Shown: positions 15,668 through 24,303, counted from the stretch's first letter. The stretch: 32,319 bases of DNA from Chlorobium ferrooxidans DSM 13031 (GCF_000168715.1 NZ_AASE01000013.1:32001-64319), one strand, 5' to 3'. Notes: generated by a model not told the origin, from the sequence alone. Numbers and translations: made by a program.

Positions 15668-15959
15668 TGTTGGTTGTGCTCCGTCCAGAGGCTGAGCAAG
15701 AGTTTCTTGAGGCTCAGGCCTGGTATGAATCAAAAGCCTTGGGGCTTGGCTTTGAGTTTGCTCGTGCCGCTGACGCAGCATAGCATCTGCTCTTCGCAAT
15801 CCTTTTGGGCATTTACGCATAGGCGATGAGTTCCGCAGGGTGCTCTTTCGCAAGTTTCCCTACGTGCTCATCTATCTCCCAAGTCTTGATGAGCTGCTCG
15901 TGGTTTCCTTCTTTCATCAACGTCGTAAGCCGGGTGTCTGGCATGAGCGTTTGAAGTGA
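15667..15959 (+). pseudogene. ParE/RelE-family toxin broken by a one-base frameshift
   Basis: The first part reads MLVVLRPEAEQEFLEAQAWY and continues to ADAA, then hits TAG at 15781. From 15783 another frame continues the same protein: ASALRNPFGHLRIGDEFRRV, LFRKFPYVLIYLPSLDELLV, FFHQRRKPGVWHERLK, stop at 15957-15959. Joining them needs one added base between 15780 and 15783 (for example GCA-GCA-TTA). The restored protein, about 97 residues, fits a whole ParE/RelE toxin, whose family members act on gyrase or mRNA. The break lies in the N-terminal half, so the product should be inactive unless the base is a sequencing error. Confidence 0.82.
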
Positions 15960-16058
15960 AGAATAAGAATGATGTTCCGCAATAATCAACATGCTGTTCC
16001 CGACGTTTCGGGGTGAGAATTTCGATCCCGATTTGTCAAAACGGAACATTTAAAAAAG

Positions 16059-16200
16059 GGCACCTCTATTAATTGTCGTGAGCGGTTCGAGTGCGAGGCG
16101 GATGGAGCGCAAAAACCGGAATGTACACGCGAGTACATGAGGATTTTGAGCACCACCCAACAAAGCAATCGAATCGCGGAACAAATTAATAGAGAGTGCC
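16059..16200. repeat. Long-hairpin (MITE-like) repeat, copy 2, intact ends
   Basis: The ends are GGCACCTCTATTAATT and its near-perfect inverse AATTAATAGAGAGTGCC. Almost the whole 142 bp folds back on itself: GCGGTTCGAGTGC pairs imperfectly with GCAATCGAATCGC, and the centre is TGTACACGCGAGTACA. There is no reading frame. The right end lies 3 bp from the bcp stop codon, so the hairpin may also serve as its transcription end. No clear target-site duplication was seen. Confidence 0.78.
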
Positions 16201-16202
16201 TC

Positions 16203-16649
16203 CTATGCGGCGTCGATTTTCGCCAATAAATCCCTCATTGGCTGATAGGTTATCGGCAGGAGATCGCTGTAGGAGAGCACGACCTCGCCGAGTTCATCGA
16301 TCATGACATAGGCGCGCTGCGACATGCCCAGGAATCCGAGGGCATCGTAGGCTTTTGCGGTTGATTTTTTGGTGTCGCTGAGCAGGGTGAAGGGGAGCTG
16401 ATGTTTCTCTCCGAACTTCTTATGTGACTCTACACTGTCGGAGCTGATGCCGAGCACCACAATGCCTCGTTTGGTGAACTCCGTCACATTGTTCCGATAA
16501 TCGCACAACTGGGCGGTACAGACCGGTGTGTCATCACCCGGATAGAAGATAAGCAGCACTTTTTTGCCGATGAACTCCGACAGTGAAACCATTTTTCCGT
16601 CACTGTCCGGGAGGGTGAAGGCCGGTGCTTTTGTGTTTTCAGCTATCAT
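16203..16649 (-). CDS. bcp: Thiol peroxidase of the Bcp/PrxQ family
   Basis: A 148-residue peroxiredoxin: APAFTLPDSDGKMVSLSEF, then FYPGDDTPVCTAQLCDYRNN. The peroxidatic cysteine is in TPVC and the resolving cysteine five residues later (QLC), as in the BCP subgroup. It reduces H2O2 and organic peroxides with electrons from thioredoxin. In an obligate anaerobe such enzymes deal with stray oxygen. The stop codon abuts the hairpin repeat, and a copy of its last 38 bp lies at 15023-15060. Confidence 0.93.
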   Translation of the reverse strand: MIAENTKAPAFTLPDSDGKMVSLSEFIGKKVLLIFYPGDDTPVCTAQLCDYRNNVTEFTKRGIVVLGISSDSVESHKKFGEKHQLPFTLLSDTKKSTAKAYDALGFLGMSQRAYVMIDELGEVVLSYSDLLPITYQPMRDLLAKIDAA

Positions 16650-16949
16650 GGTGGTGTAAGGTTTAACTATTTATCTCTGGAGCGAGATAATAGAACACTT
16701 CTTACAACACGGGAGTTGCAGGTTTCAGATATAAAGGTATTTTTTCCTCCATTGCAGTAAAATAAGCAGTTCTGTATTTCACCCGTCCCGGTTGATTTGT
16801 CATTGCATGGAACGGTTCAACACCGTTACGGTGTTACGTCAGAGTGGAGTAACAATACAGGAGAGCAATTATTATAGTCAGATTTCAAAATGCGTTACCG
16901 GTTACACAACTACATTGGTTTTTTTTACGCGAGCCGGAGGCTCCGGGGT

Positions 16950-19016
16950 ATGCATATTCGTCTGCTGCCGATCTTCTCGGGACTACTTCTTCTCGGGTTT
17001 TCTTTTTTTTCTCTCTCATGCAGTTCGGGCAACAGTGCAGAGGAAAACTCGACCAAATTATACGAGCAGGCATCGGCATATAAAAACAAGGGGGAGTATC
17101 TCAAAGCGATCGACTGTTACAATAAAGGGATCGCTCTTGACAGTCTGAACATTACCTCGCCGAAAGTTGTTGCGGCATTACATGAGAAGAGAGCGCTTGA
17201 GGGAGTGACCGGTTCATACTATGACGCACTGAGAACAACACTGCGTCTTGAGAAGCTTCCTGAAGGAGTGCTCTCCGATTCACTTCGTAACGCAATGCTT
17301 GCAGAGAAGGCGGTCTGGCTTCGGGAGCTTGGAAGTTTTCGGGGGGCAGCTGCGTCACTTGAAAAAGTCTCTTCTCCGGCACCGCAAATCCGTTTCGAGC
17401 TGGCATCGCTCTACCGTGAGCTTGGCGACTATCGGAAGGCGGCGGAGATCTATAGTGAGTTTACCGGTACTGAGCGTGCCCCGGTCATTCGGATAACGGC
17501 ATTGTCCGGGCTGCTTCAGTGCAAGGTTGCCGAGCCGGAGCTCAATATTGAGAGTGTAGATGCCATTGCCGGAAAGATTGCTGCGGAGTCCGGACGGGTA
17601 TTTGGCATGCAGGAGGATTTGATTGAAAGGATTCAGGCACTCCGTACCGCATCAAAAAGTTTGCAGCTCCTTCCGAACCATAAGCGTAATGCCAGCTACC
17701 TTCTCTTCAGGGCGCTTACGCTTGCCGAAGAGTCCAAAAATCAGCTGCTCGTGCAGATTCTCCGCTTTGAATCCAATGCGGTTATCGTGCGCAAACCCGA
17801 CTCTTTTCGTGAGGCTGCCGAATATTTTCGACTGAAAAACTTGCCCTATGCCCGCTCAGCAGCACTCTTTATGCTGGCTGAAAGCGACGGGATTGATGAT
17901 GCAGAGAGAGTTTCATCCCTGCAGCAGGGTTTTTCTGTCAGCCGTAACAGTGCCCCCCCCTGGCCCGGAGAGGCCTCTCTTCAGCTTGAAAAAAATGCCG
18001 GGAAGCGGCTTGTCGGGCTTCTGCTTGAAAAATCAAGGATTTTTGAGCTCTTTGATGCTTCCGAACAGACCGGTTTTCTTGCACTTCAGCGATCAATACA
18101 GCAGGATCGGCGAAGTTTACTGCCGGGGAAAGAGCATGCGCTACTGAATGCCGAGATATGCCGGTTACAACATGAGATTTCAGGATTGCTGCAGCGCAAA
18201 GCCGATATTTTTTTTCGTGCTGAAGGCTATGAAAAAAACAGAGCTGCCGACCAGGCAATAAATATAAAGAGAGGCCGGTTGCTGGAGCTCGTTTCGAGGG
18301 TGCGCAGTATAAATCCGCGTACGGCTGAAATCATGCGGTTTTCCCCTGAAGCGCTTCAATCTGTTCAGGGAAGGCTGAAGGATGATCAGGCTATCATAAA
18401 GCCATTGATTTCCGACTCACTATGCGGAGTTATGCTTATCGGGAAGCGACAGCTGCAGATTGCCGTAAGCAGCCGCTTTGATTCTCTGCATACCGCCGAT
18501 TCATCCATACGTACGTTCAGGCGTGAATTGGCTCATGGAAATATACACCAGACAGTCGAAAAGGAGTGGTTTAGAAAAGCGTTCAGTGAATCACTCGAGG
18601 GCTCAATTGAGGGTTATCGGCATCTGGTTATCATTTCCTCGGATCTATTTCCATTCCATATTTTGGCAGAAGGGAATCATTCCTTGGATGAAAAAAGGTA
18701 TTCATATCTGCAATCCATAACAGAGTTTTCTCTGTTATCGCAGCCGTTGAAGCCGGAGATCTGGGCTTCAAAAATATATTTTTATCCTGTTGATAATGTT
18801 TCAGGAGCAAGGATACATAAACTTTTTGCCCCCCAGGACAGGATTTTTCTGCTCTGGAAAGAGTACCGGAATTCAGAGCTTGATGCACTTCGCCAACAGA
18901 TAGCCCTTGCGATGCAGGGTACCGTATCTGCTTCTGAAGCAATGGTTTCTATTGCTGAAAAATCTGCCGGAGGTCGTGAAATATGGCGATATGTTTCTTT
19001 ATACGGTGATGATTAA
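16950..19016 (+). CDS. TPR lipoprotein with a degenerate CHAT-like C-terminus
   Basis: A 688-residue protein from ATG 16950; upstream ATG 16890 would spoil the signal peptide. The N-terminus has a hydrophobic core ending in a lipobox-like SLSC (Cys24). TPR-like helices begin with YEQASAYKNKGEYLKAIDCY and continue to about residue 440. The last 200 residues recall the end of a CHAT protease domain: HLVIISSDLFPFHIL, DRIFLLWKEYRNSELDALRQ, and REIWRYVSLYGDD. The catalytic His and the CETG cysteine region of active CHAT domains are not found. It is likely an outer-membrane or periplasmic scaffold. It stands alone between bcp and the RodZ-like gene. The CHAT relation is my inference. Confidence 0.68.
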   Translation: MHIRLLPIFSGLLLLGFSFFSLSCSSGNSAEENSTKLYEQASAYKNKGEYLKAIDCYNKGIALDSLNITSPKVVAALHEKRALEGVTGSYYDALRTTLRLEKLPEGVLSDSLRNAMLAEKAVWLRELGSFRGAAASLEKVSSPAPQIRFELASLYRELGDYRKAAEIYSEFTGTERAPVIRITALSGLLQCKVAEPELNIESVDAIAGKIAAESGRVFGMQEDLIERIQALRTASKSLQLLPNHKRNASYLLFRALTLAEESKNQLLVQILRFESNAVIVRKPDSFREAAEYFRLKNLPYARSAALFMLAESDGIDDAERVSSLQQGFSVSRNSAPPWPGEASLQLEKNAGKRLVGLLLEKSRIFELFDASEQTGFLALQRSIQQDRRSLLPGKEHALLNAEICRLQHEISGLLQRKADIFFRAEGYEKNRAADQAINIKRGRLLELVSRVRSINPRTAEIMRFSPEALQSVQGRLKDDQAIIKPLISDSLCGVMLIGKRQLQIAVSSRFDSLHTADSSIRTFRRELAHGNIHQTVEKEWFRKAFSESLEGSIEGYRHLVIISSDLFPFHILAEGNHSLDEKRYSYLQSITEFSLLSQPLKPEIWASKIYFYPVDNVSGARIHKLFAPQDRIFLLWKEYRNSELDALRQQIALAMQGTVSASEAMVSIAEKSAGGREIWRYVSLYGDD

Positions 19017-19239
19017 GCCGAAGGGATTGTTATATGCTGTTTATAGTGTTTTTTTTAAGCTTTTGTTAATGCTTCTTATGGATTGCGATATATACTTTGT
19101 GGATAAAAACAGGTAAAACAATTTTTATAAAGGGAATAAAAACTCTTTGTTTATTGAAAGGCGTGCAGGTTTTTTTTAAATTTACAAATATTATTGTTTG
19201 TACTTATTCTCATGTTACTCGTAATCCGGACTCATCTCT

Positions 19240-19959
19240 ATGACGGACAAGGTATCAAGCAGTAGTGCGCTGGATCTTATGGCAAGGGAGCTGAAGAGAG
19301 CCAGAATGGAGAGTAATCTCCGCCTTGAGGATATCAGCCGACAGATCACCATCCAGAAAAGCTATCTCGAAAATATTGAGGAGGGGGACTTCACTTTCCT
19401 CTCCAGAGCCTATATTTTTGCCTATATCAAGTCCTATGCCCGGTTTTTAGGGGTCGGCAATGATGAGATACTTGAGCAATGCAGGAAAGATCTGCAGGTC
19501 TCCGGAGCAACTCCTCGAGCGGCAACTGATGAAGGCGTTTCAGCAGAGAATCAGAAGCAGAGAAGAATCACTGACGAATATCCTTCGGAAGTCCGGATTC
19601 AGAAATCATTGGTTTCATGGAAAACGCTCACGGCATTGATTGTTCTCATTGCTGTAGCTGTTCTTGCCGCTCTTTATTTTTCCGGTAATTACCAGTTGTC
19701 CGTAACTCCTGCACCGGCTCCGGTTGCCATGCCTTCACCAGCGGTGGAGGATACCGTTGCAGTTGCCGAGCAGATAGTTGATTCTCTTGCAATCAAAAGT
19801 GACGATACATCAAACCCCTCTGTGGATCGCGAACGCCCTTCTCCTCCGGAAATCCAGACTTCGCCGGCTACGTCTGCATCTCCGGATCGTCCGGCTCCTC
19901 CGCAGCCTCCCGCCCGTCGGGAAGCCCCTGCTGCAGAGGAACCCCCTGTTTCCCGGTAG
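19240..19959 (+). CDS. RodZ-like HTH membrane protein
   Basis: A 239-residue protein. An HTH_25 domain occupies residues 11-80: LMARELKRARMESNLRLEDI, SYLENIEEGDFTFL and YIFAYIKSYARFLG, characteristic of RodZ. One transmembrane helix follows at about 128-148 (TLTALIVLIAVAVLAALYF). The outer part is short and rich in Pro, Ala and Ser and lacks the DUF4115 domain of full-length RodZ. RodZ links MreB to the elongation machinery and shapes rod cells. Composite repeat copy B lies just downstream. Confidence 0.8.
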   Translation: MTDKVSSSSALDLMARELKRARMESNLRLEDISRQITIQKSYLENIEEGDFTFLSRAYIFAYIKSYARFLGVGNDEILEQCRKDLQVSGATPRAATDEGVSAENQKQRRITDEYPSEVRIQKSLVSWKTLTALIVLIAVAVLAALYFSGNYQLSVTPAPAPVAMPSPAVEDTVAVAEQIVDSLAIKSDDTSNPSVDRERPSPPEIQTSPATSASPDRPAPPQPPARREAPAAEEPPVSR

Positions 19960-20507
19960 ACAGTCTGGGAATAGTGAAGAAAGTGGACGTTAGTGGTCAA
20001 TGTAATGGTGGAGAGTAGTGGACTGACGTGGACAGGGAAAATTGAACCTTGTTCATCGTGTCTTTATTTTATAAGTCTCATTTGTCCTGTACCTCCTGTT
20101 CACCTCTCCCTGAACTCCTTTTGGTCCTTTCTTTTGTGGAGAAAAACCCCGGTCATTTCCACTTCTCCTTTTTTTCTCCCGGCAGTTGTTCCTGCTCTTT
20201 TTTGAAATAAGATAAAAAAAGTCTAATTATTGGAATTAATAGTACCGTTTTACCATTTCTTAATGCATATTCATGACTGAGCATAAAATAGTAATGCAGG
20301 ATGCAGCGCTCAGGGGTATAATGTAATGGGTTGCGGGCGGTGGTGTGATCCTGTGTTTGTTATCTATGCTGCTCGTTGTTGTGCTTTTCATGATGAGACT
20401 TTTCGCTTGTGCCGGTTGCACTCCTTGTTGTGATAAAGAGCGTATATTGGCTATTATTAGCATCAATCAACCACGGCCAAGGCCGTAACCACGAATATTG
20501 AAGTATT
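19960..20507. other. 548-bp gap: composite repeat copy B and the nifS leader
   Basis: The left part (19983-20130) is the inverted composite repeat. The remaining 377 bp before nifS hold a hairpin CGGCC-AA-GGCCG (20474-20485) close to the nifS start, which could be an operator or leader structure. A frame at 20345-20488 encodes a hydrophobic stretch then ACAGCTPCCDKERI and is too weakly supported to call a gene. No IscR-type repressor gene is present. Confidence 0.6.
19983..20130 (-). repeat. Dispersed composite repeat, copy B (inverted)
   Basis: Read on the minus strand the 27-bp core is at 20130-20104 and is identical to copy A. GTCCAC iterons follow: complements at 20028-20033, 20018-20023 and 19983-19988, with near-matches at about 19993 and 20007. 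Two are exactly 10 bp apart. The distance from core to first iteron is 70 bp here and 60 bp in copy A, while the spacer sequence itself is different. The repeat follows the RodZ-like gene by 23 bp. Confidence 0.75.
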
Positions 20508-21713
20508 ATGGCAGACATGAAGGTTTATTTTGATCACAATGCCACAACTCCGCTGCATCCGGAGGTGAAAAAAGAGATGATTGCGGCCATGGAGATGTTC
20601 GGCAATCCTTCGAGCATGCATGCATACGGACGTGAAGCACGGGCAAATGTTGAGGCGTCACGCAGGAAAGTGGCTGAATTTATCGGGGCGCACGATGAGG
20701 AGATTATTTTTGTCGGCAGCGGGTCCGAGGCAAACAATACCGTGCTTTCACTCTTTGTCTGTGCGACGAATCAGTGTGTAGGCGGTTGCGGGATGCGCAG
20801 TACGATTATTACCACAAGAATCGAACACCCCTGTGTGCTTGAAACGGCTGAATGTCTTGCACACCGCGGGGCACATGTCAAATATCTTGATGTTGACCGT
20901 TACGGCAAAATCGATCTCGATCAGCTTCAGGGTATGCTTGGTGATGATGTCGGTCTGGTTTCGGTTATGATGGCAAACAATGAGATCGGCACCCTGCAGG
21001 ATATTGAAGCGATTACCAAAATGGTGCATGCAAGCGGTGCCTATATGCATACTGATGCCGTTCAGGCAGTAGGGAAAGTGCCTGTTGATGTCCGCAGGCT
21101 CGGAGTGGATTTTCTGACTATTTCAGGTCACAAGATATATGGTCCTAAAGGTGTCGGTGCTCTTTTTGTGAAAAAAGGAGTCTCCTACTGCCCGCTGATC
21201 CGGGGTGGTCATCAGGAGAGGGGCCGGAGGGCCGGAACGGAAAATACCCTCGGCATTCTCGGCCTCGGCCGTGCTGTAGAGATGAGAGCGCTTGAAATGA
21301 CGGAGGAGCACAATCGGATGGTTCAGCTTAAAACAGCCCTGAAAGAGGGGATAGAAGCGCGTATTGACGATATCTCTATCAATGGTCACCCGACAGACTC
21401 TCTTGCAGGAACGCTTAATGTCTCTTTTGAAGGCGTGGAGGGCGAAGCAGTTCTGCTCTATCTGGATCTGGAAGGCATAGCCGTCTCAACAGGATCAGCC
21501 TGTGCATCGGGTTCTCTTGACCCTTCCCATGTTCTTCTTGCTACCGGTGTGGATGCCGAGCGTGCGCACGGCTCAATACGGTTCAGTATGGGACGGGAGA
21601 GTACGATGCAGGAGGTGGATTATCTTCTTGACGTATTACCAGGAACAATTAACAAAATAAGAAACATGTCAACGGCATATATAAAAGGAGGAGTGCATGC
21701 TGCAAGCAGGTGA
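20508..21713 (+). CDS. nifS: Cysteine desulfurase, NifS/IscS type
   Basis: A 401-residue PLP enzyme. FDHNATTPLHPEV is the N-terminal signature. TDAVQAVGK and SGHKIYGPKGVGALF carry the PLP lysine. STGSACASGSLDPSHVL holds the catalytic cysteine loop. It removes sulfur from cysteine and passes it as a persulfide to the Fe-S scaffold. The next gene, nifU, overlaps its 3' end by 17 bp, so the two are co-translated. This pair supplies Fe-S clusters in a bacterium whose reaction centre, nitrogenase and sulfur metabolism need many. No nif-specific sigma-54 site was searched for with certainty. Confidence 0.95.
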   Translation: MADMKVYFDHNATTPLHPEVKKEMIAAMEMFGNPSSMHAYGREARANVEASRRKVAEFIGAHDEEIIFVGSGSEANNTVLSLFVCATNQCVGGCGMRSTIITTRIEHPCVLETAECLAHRGAHVKYLDVDRYGKIDLDQLQGMLGDDVGLVSVMMANNEIGTLQDIEAITKMVHASGAYMHTDAVQAVGKVPVDVRRLGVDFLTISGHKIYGPKGVGALFVKKGVSYCPLIRGGHQERGRRAGTENTLGILGLGRAVEMRALEMTEEHNRMVQLKTALKEGIEARIDDISINGHPTDSLAGTLNVSFEGVEGEAVLLYLDLEGIAVSTGSACASGSLDPSHVLLATGVDAERAHGSIRFSMGRESTMQEVDYLLDVLPGTINKIRNMSTAYIKGGVHAASR

Positions 21714-22307
21714 GTGGGCATATAGCGATACGCTGAAGGAACATTTCATGAACCCTAAGAATATTCTGCAGGGTGAGAATACCGATGATTTCGATGGTGT
21801 AGGTATGGAAGGCAACCTGCAGTGCGGGGATCAGATGATGGTGGTCATAAAGGTAGACCGCGAAAAAGATGTGATCACCGACTGTCAGTGGAAACATACG
21901 GTTGTGCAAGTGCAATTGCCAGCACTTCGGTTCTTTCCGAGATGGTCAAGGGCCGGACGCTTGACCAGGCATTCAATATCTCCCCGAAAGAGGTTGCCCT
22001 GGAGCTTGGCGGTCTTCCGGATAACAAGATTCACTGCTCGGTGCTTGGTGACAAGGCTCTGCGGGCAGCCATCAACGACTACTATACCCGTAACGGCATG
22101 ACCGACAAGGTCAAGAAGGCGGATGTTAAGGTGATATGCCAGTGCATGAATGTTACCGATCACGATATTGAGGATGCTGTGCTTGAAGGTGCCCGTACCT
22201 ATCTGGAGCTGCAGGAACACACCAAACTTGGAACGGTATGCGGCCAGTGCAAGGATGAAGCTGAAGTGCTGCTTGAAAAGTTCAAGCATATCCATTTTGG
22301 TGTCTGA
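21697..22307 (+). pseudogene. nifU: NifU-type Fe-S scaffold gene with a one-base frameshift
   Basis: The first frame (from ATG 21697, after AAAGGAGG) reads MLQAGEWAYSDTLKEHFMNP, GNLQCGDQMMVVIKV, then CQWK up to 21894. The conserved next words TYGCASAIASTSVLSEMVKG occur only in another frame, which continues to the stop at 22307. Restoring AAAA for AAA at 21892-21894 joins them. The rest includes the NifU N-domain, then a BFD-like [2Fe-2S] domain (VICQCMNVTDHDIEDAV, TVCGQC). The C-terminal NFU domain of classical NifU is missing. The first cysteine (GNLQCGD) is before the break, the next (TYGCAS) after it. Sequencing error at a homopolymer is possible. Confidence 0.85.
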
Positions 22308-22350
22308 ATGAAAGGAGCGTATCTTCCGTAAAGATTGAGCTGGAGAACAA

Positions 22351-22395
22351 GAGGTAAAAACAGGGAAGCAAAGTGCCATCTCCTGTTTTTGCCTC
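22351..22395 (+). terminator. Hairpin after nifU
   Basis: GAGGTAAAAACAGGG pairs with TCCTGTTTTTGCCTC (15 bp with two wobble pairs) around a 15-base loop. The T5 run is inside the stem and no long T-tract follows, so termination is probable but not certain. Confidence 0.55.
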
Positions 22396-22447
22396 TCTTC
22401 GCTTGTATTGCCAGGCCATTCCATGATGCTACCGGAACAGAGAAGCC

Positions 22448-22888
22448 ATGACGCAACGATGGAGAAAAACGCTCTCATTTTCCGCAGCCCTCCCGTTAAC
22501 AGCATTTCTTCTCAATTTCTGCTGGGAGTCCCTGCACGGACTGCTGTTTGAGGCACACCCCGGAATGCCGGCAGGCGAGTATGTTCCGATGATGCTCTTT
22601 ATGGCGTTGATGGATACACTCGGCATCGTCGCACTCTATCTGTTTACCGCTCTTATTGCCCGTCGATGGAGCTGGCTGTGCAGTTGGCGCAACAACGCCA
22701 TTTTTTTTCTTTCCGCTCTTGCTGCGGCATTCACTATTGAGTATATCAGTATCAATGTGCTGCATCTCTGGCACTACCGAACGGCAATGCCTGTGGTGTT
22801 CGGGGTCGGTTTGCTGCCCCTTGTTCAGCTCGCCCTTACCGGACTCTTGTCTGTTTTTGTGGCCGGACGGCTTGCATCAAACAGCTGA
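22448..22888 (+). CDS. Uncharacterised four-helix membrane protein
   Basis: A 146-residue protein with four hydrophobic segments (about 10-28, 45-70, 83-105, 115-142). I do not recognise a named family. Charged or aromatic residues inside the helices are notable: LLNFCWESLHGLLF, then TIEYISINVLHLWHYRT, and MPVVFGVGLLPLVQL. The acid-tryptophan pair and WHY pattern are slightly reminiscent of lycopene-cyclase-like and carotenoid-related membrane folds, but that is only a resemblance. It starts at ATG 22448 and lies 73 bp ahead of miaB. The neighbourhood (Fe-S genes, miaB, bchK) does not by itself explain it. Confidence 0.65.
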   Translation: MTQRWRKTLSFSAALPLTAFLLNFCWESLHGLLFEAHPGMPAGEYVPMMLFMALMDTLGIVALYLFTALIARRWSWLCSWRNNAIFFLSALAAAFTIEYISINVLHLWHYRTAMPVVFGVGLLPLVQLALTGLLSVFVAGRLASNS

Positions 22889-22961
22889 GGGCCTTTTCCG
22901 GATGGCGCGAAGGGCCTGTTGTTGTTCTGACAGAACATTTTATCAATGAGAAATACGAATC

Positions 22962-24299
22962 ATGAGCACTGAACGGAGTAACCGTTTCTATATTCACACT
23001 TTCGGGTGTCAAATGAATCAGGCTGACTCTGCAATCATGGCAGCGCTGCTGGTAGAGGATGGCTACGTTCCGGCAGAGAGCGAGGGTGAGGCGGGGATTA
23101 TACTGCTCAATACCTGTGCGGTTCGCGAAAATGCGGTCGAGCGTATTGAGCACTACCTCCAGCATCTTCTGGGAATGAAACGAAAACAGAAGGATCTGAT
23201 TCTCGGTGTTGCCGGCTGTATTCCCCAGTATCAGCGTGAGGAGATGTTTTCAATGTCTCCGGCGATTGATTTTCTTGCCGGACCGGATACCTATCGTTCA
23301 CTCCCCCTGCTTATCAGTCAGGCTCGATCGGGAAAGAGAGCTGCATCGCTGGAGTTCAACCCGGCTGAGACCTATGCGGGTATTGATCCGCGCAGGCAGG
23401 GGTTGATTACGGCCTTTGTGCCGGTTATGCGGGGATGCAATAACATGTGTGCTTACTGCGTTGTGCCTTTTACCCGTGGCCGTGAACGTAGTCACACCAT
23501 GAGTTCGGTTCTCGATGAGGTGCGCAAGGTTGCCGCTTCAGGATACCGGGAGATCACGCTGCTCGGGCAGAATGTCAACTCCTACTCTGCCCCTGACAGG
23601 GATATGGATTTTGCGGGATTACTTGAGGCCGTCAGTCGCCAGGCGCCTGAGCTCAGGATTCGCTTTACCACCTCCCATCCGAAAGATATCTCCGAATCGC
23701 TGGTTCGCACCATAGCCCGGCGACCGAACATATGCAATCACATCCATCTGCCGGTTCAGTCCGGTTCGTCAAGGGTTCTGGGTCTTATGAACCGGGGGCA
23801 CACCATAGAACAGTACCGCGAAAAAATAGCCCTTATCCGTTCGGTCATTCCCGATGTATCCCTCTCAACGGATCTCATTGCAGGATTCTGCGGTGAAGAT
23901 GAGGCCGATCATCAGTTGACACTCAAACTGCTTTCAGATATACGGTTTGATGCGGCCTATATGTTTTTCTACTCCACACGGCCCGGCACCCTCGCCGCCC
24001 GCACTTTGGAGGACGATGTTCCCGAAGCGGTCAAAAAGCGGAGGTTGCAGGAGATCATCGATCTGCAGAACGATATTTCCGGTCAACTGCTTCAGCAATC
24101 AATCGGTTCGGTGGTTGAAGTGCTTGCCGAATCTGAAAGCCGGCGCTCTGCTGCGCAGCTTATGGGCAGGACGGATACAAACCGGGCGGTTGTTTTTGAT
24201 CGAAAAGGCTATCAGCCGGGTGATCTTGTCAGCGTGCTGATCACGTCGGCCACATCAGCGACCATGACCGGGACTCCGACTGACAGCCCCAGGTGTTAG
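22962..24299 (+). CDS. miaB: tRNA-2-methylthio-N6-dimethylallyladenosine synthase
   Basis: A 445-residue radical SAM methylthiotransferase in three parts. The N-terminal UPF0004 domain has [15 protein letters not shown] and [10 protein letters not shown] with cluster cysteines, and a third Cys in GVAGCIPQ. The radical SAM core has [20 protein letters not shown] (CxxxCxxC). The C-terminal TRAM-like domain ends with [20 protein letters not shown]. The enzyme adds a methylthio group to i6A37 of tRNAs that read UNN codons and needs two [4Fe-4S] clusters, consistent with its place next to nifS/nifU. Confidence 0.95.
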   Translation: MSTERSNRFYIHTFGCQMNQADSAIMAALLVEDGYVPAESEGEAGIILLNTCAVRENAVERIEHYLQHLLGMKRKQKDLILGVAGCIPQYQREEMFSMSPAIDFLAGPDTYRSLPLLISQARSGKRAASLEFNPAETYAGIDPRRQGLITAFVPVMRGCNNMCAYCVVPFTRGRERSHTMSSVLDEVRKVAASGYREITLLGQNVNSYSAPDRDMDFAGLLEAVSRQAPELRIRFTTSHPKDISESLVRTIARRPNICNHIHLPVQSGSSRVLGLMNRGHTIEQYREKIALIRSVIPDVSLSTDLIAGFCGEDEADHQLTLKLLSDIRFDAAYMFFYSTRPGTLAARTLEDDVPEAVKKRRLQEIIDLQNDISGQLLQQSIGSVVEVLAESESRRSAAQLMGRTDTNRAVVFDRKGYQPGDLVSVLITSATSATMTGTPTDSPRC

Positions 24300-24303
24300 G
24301 TAG

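Noticed and set aside
20345..20488. Small hydrophobic, cysteine-rich frame before nifS
   Set aside because: Start codons lack ribosome sites, the overlapping minus-strand frame is equally open, and no family is recognised. It is mentioned only as leader content.
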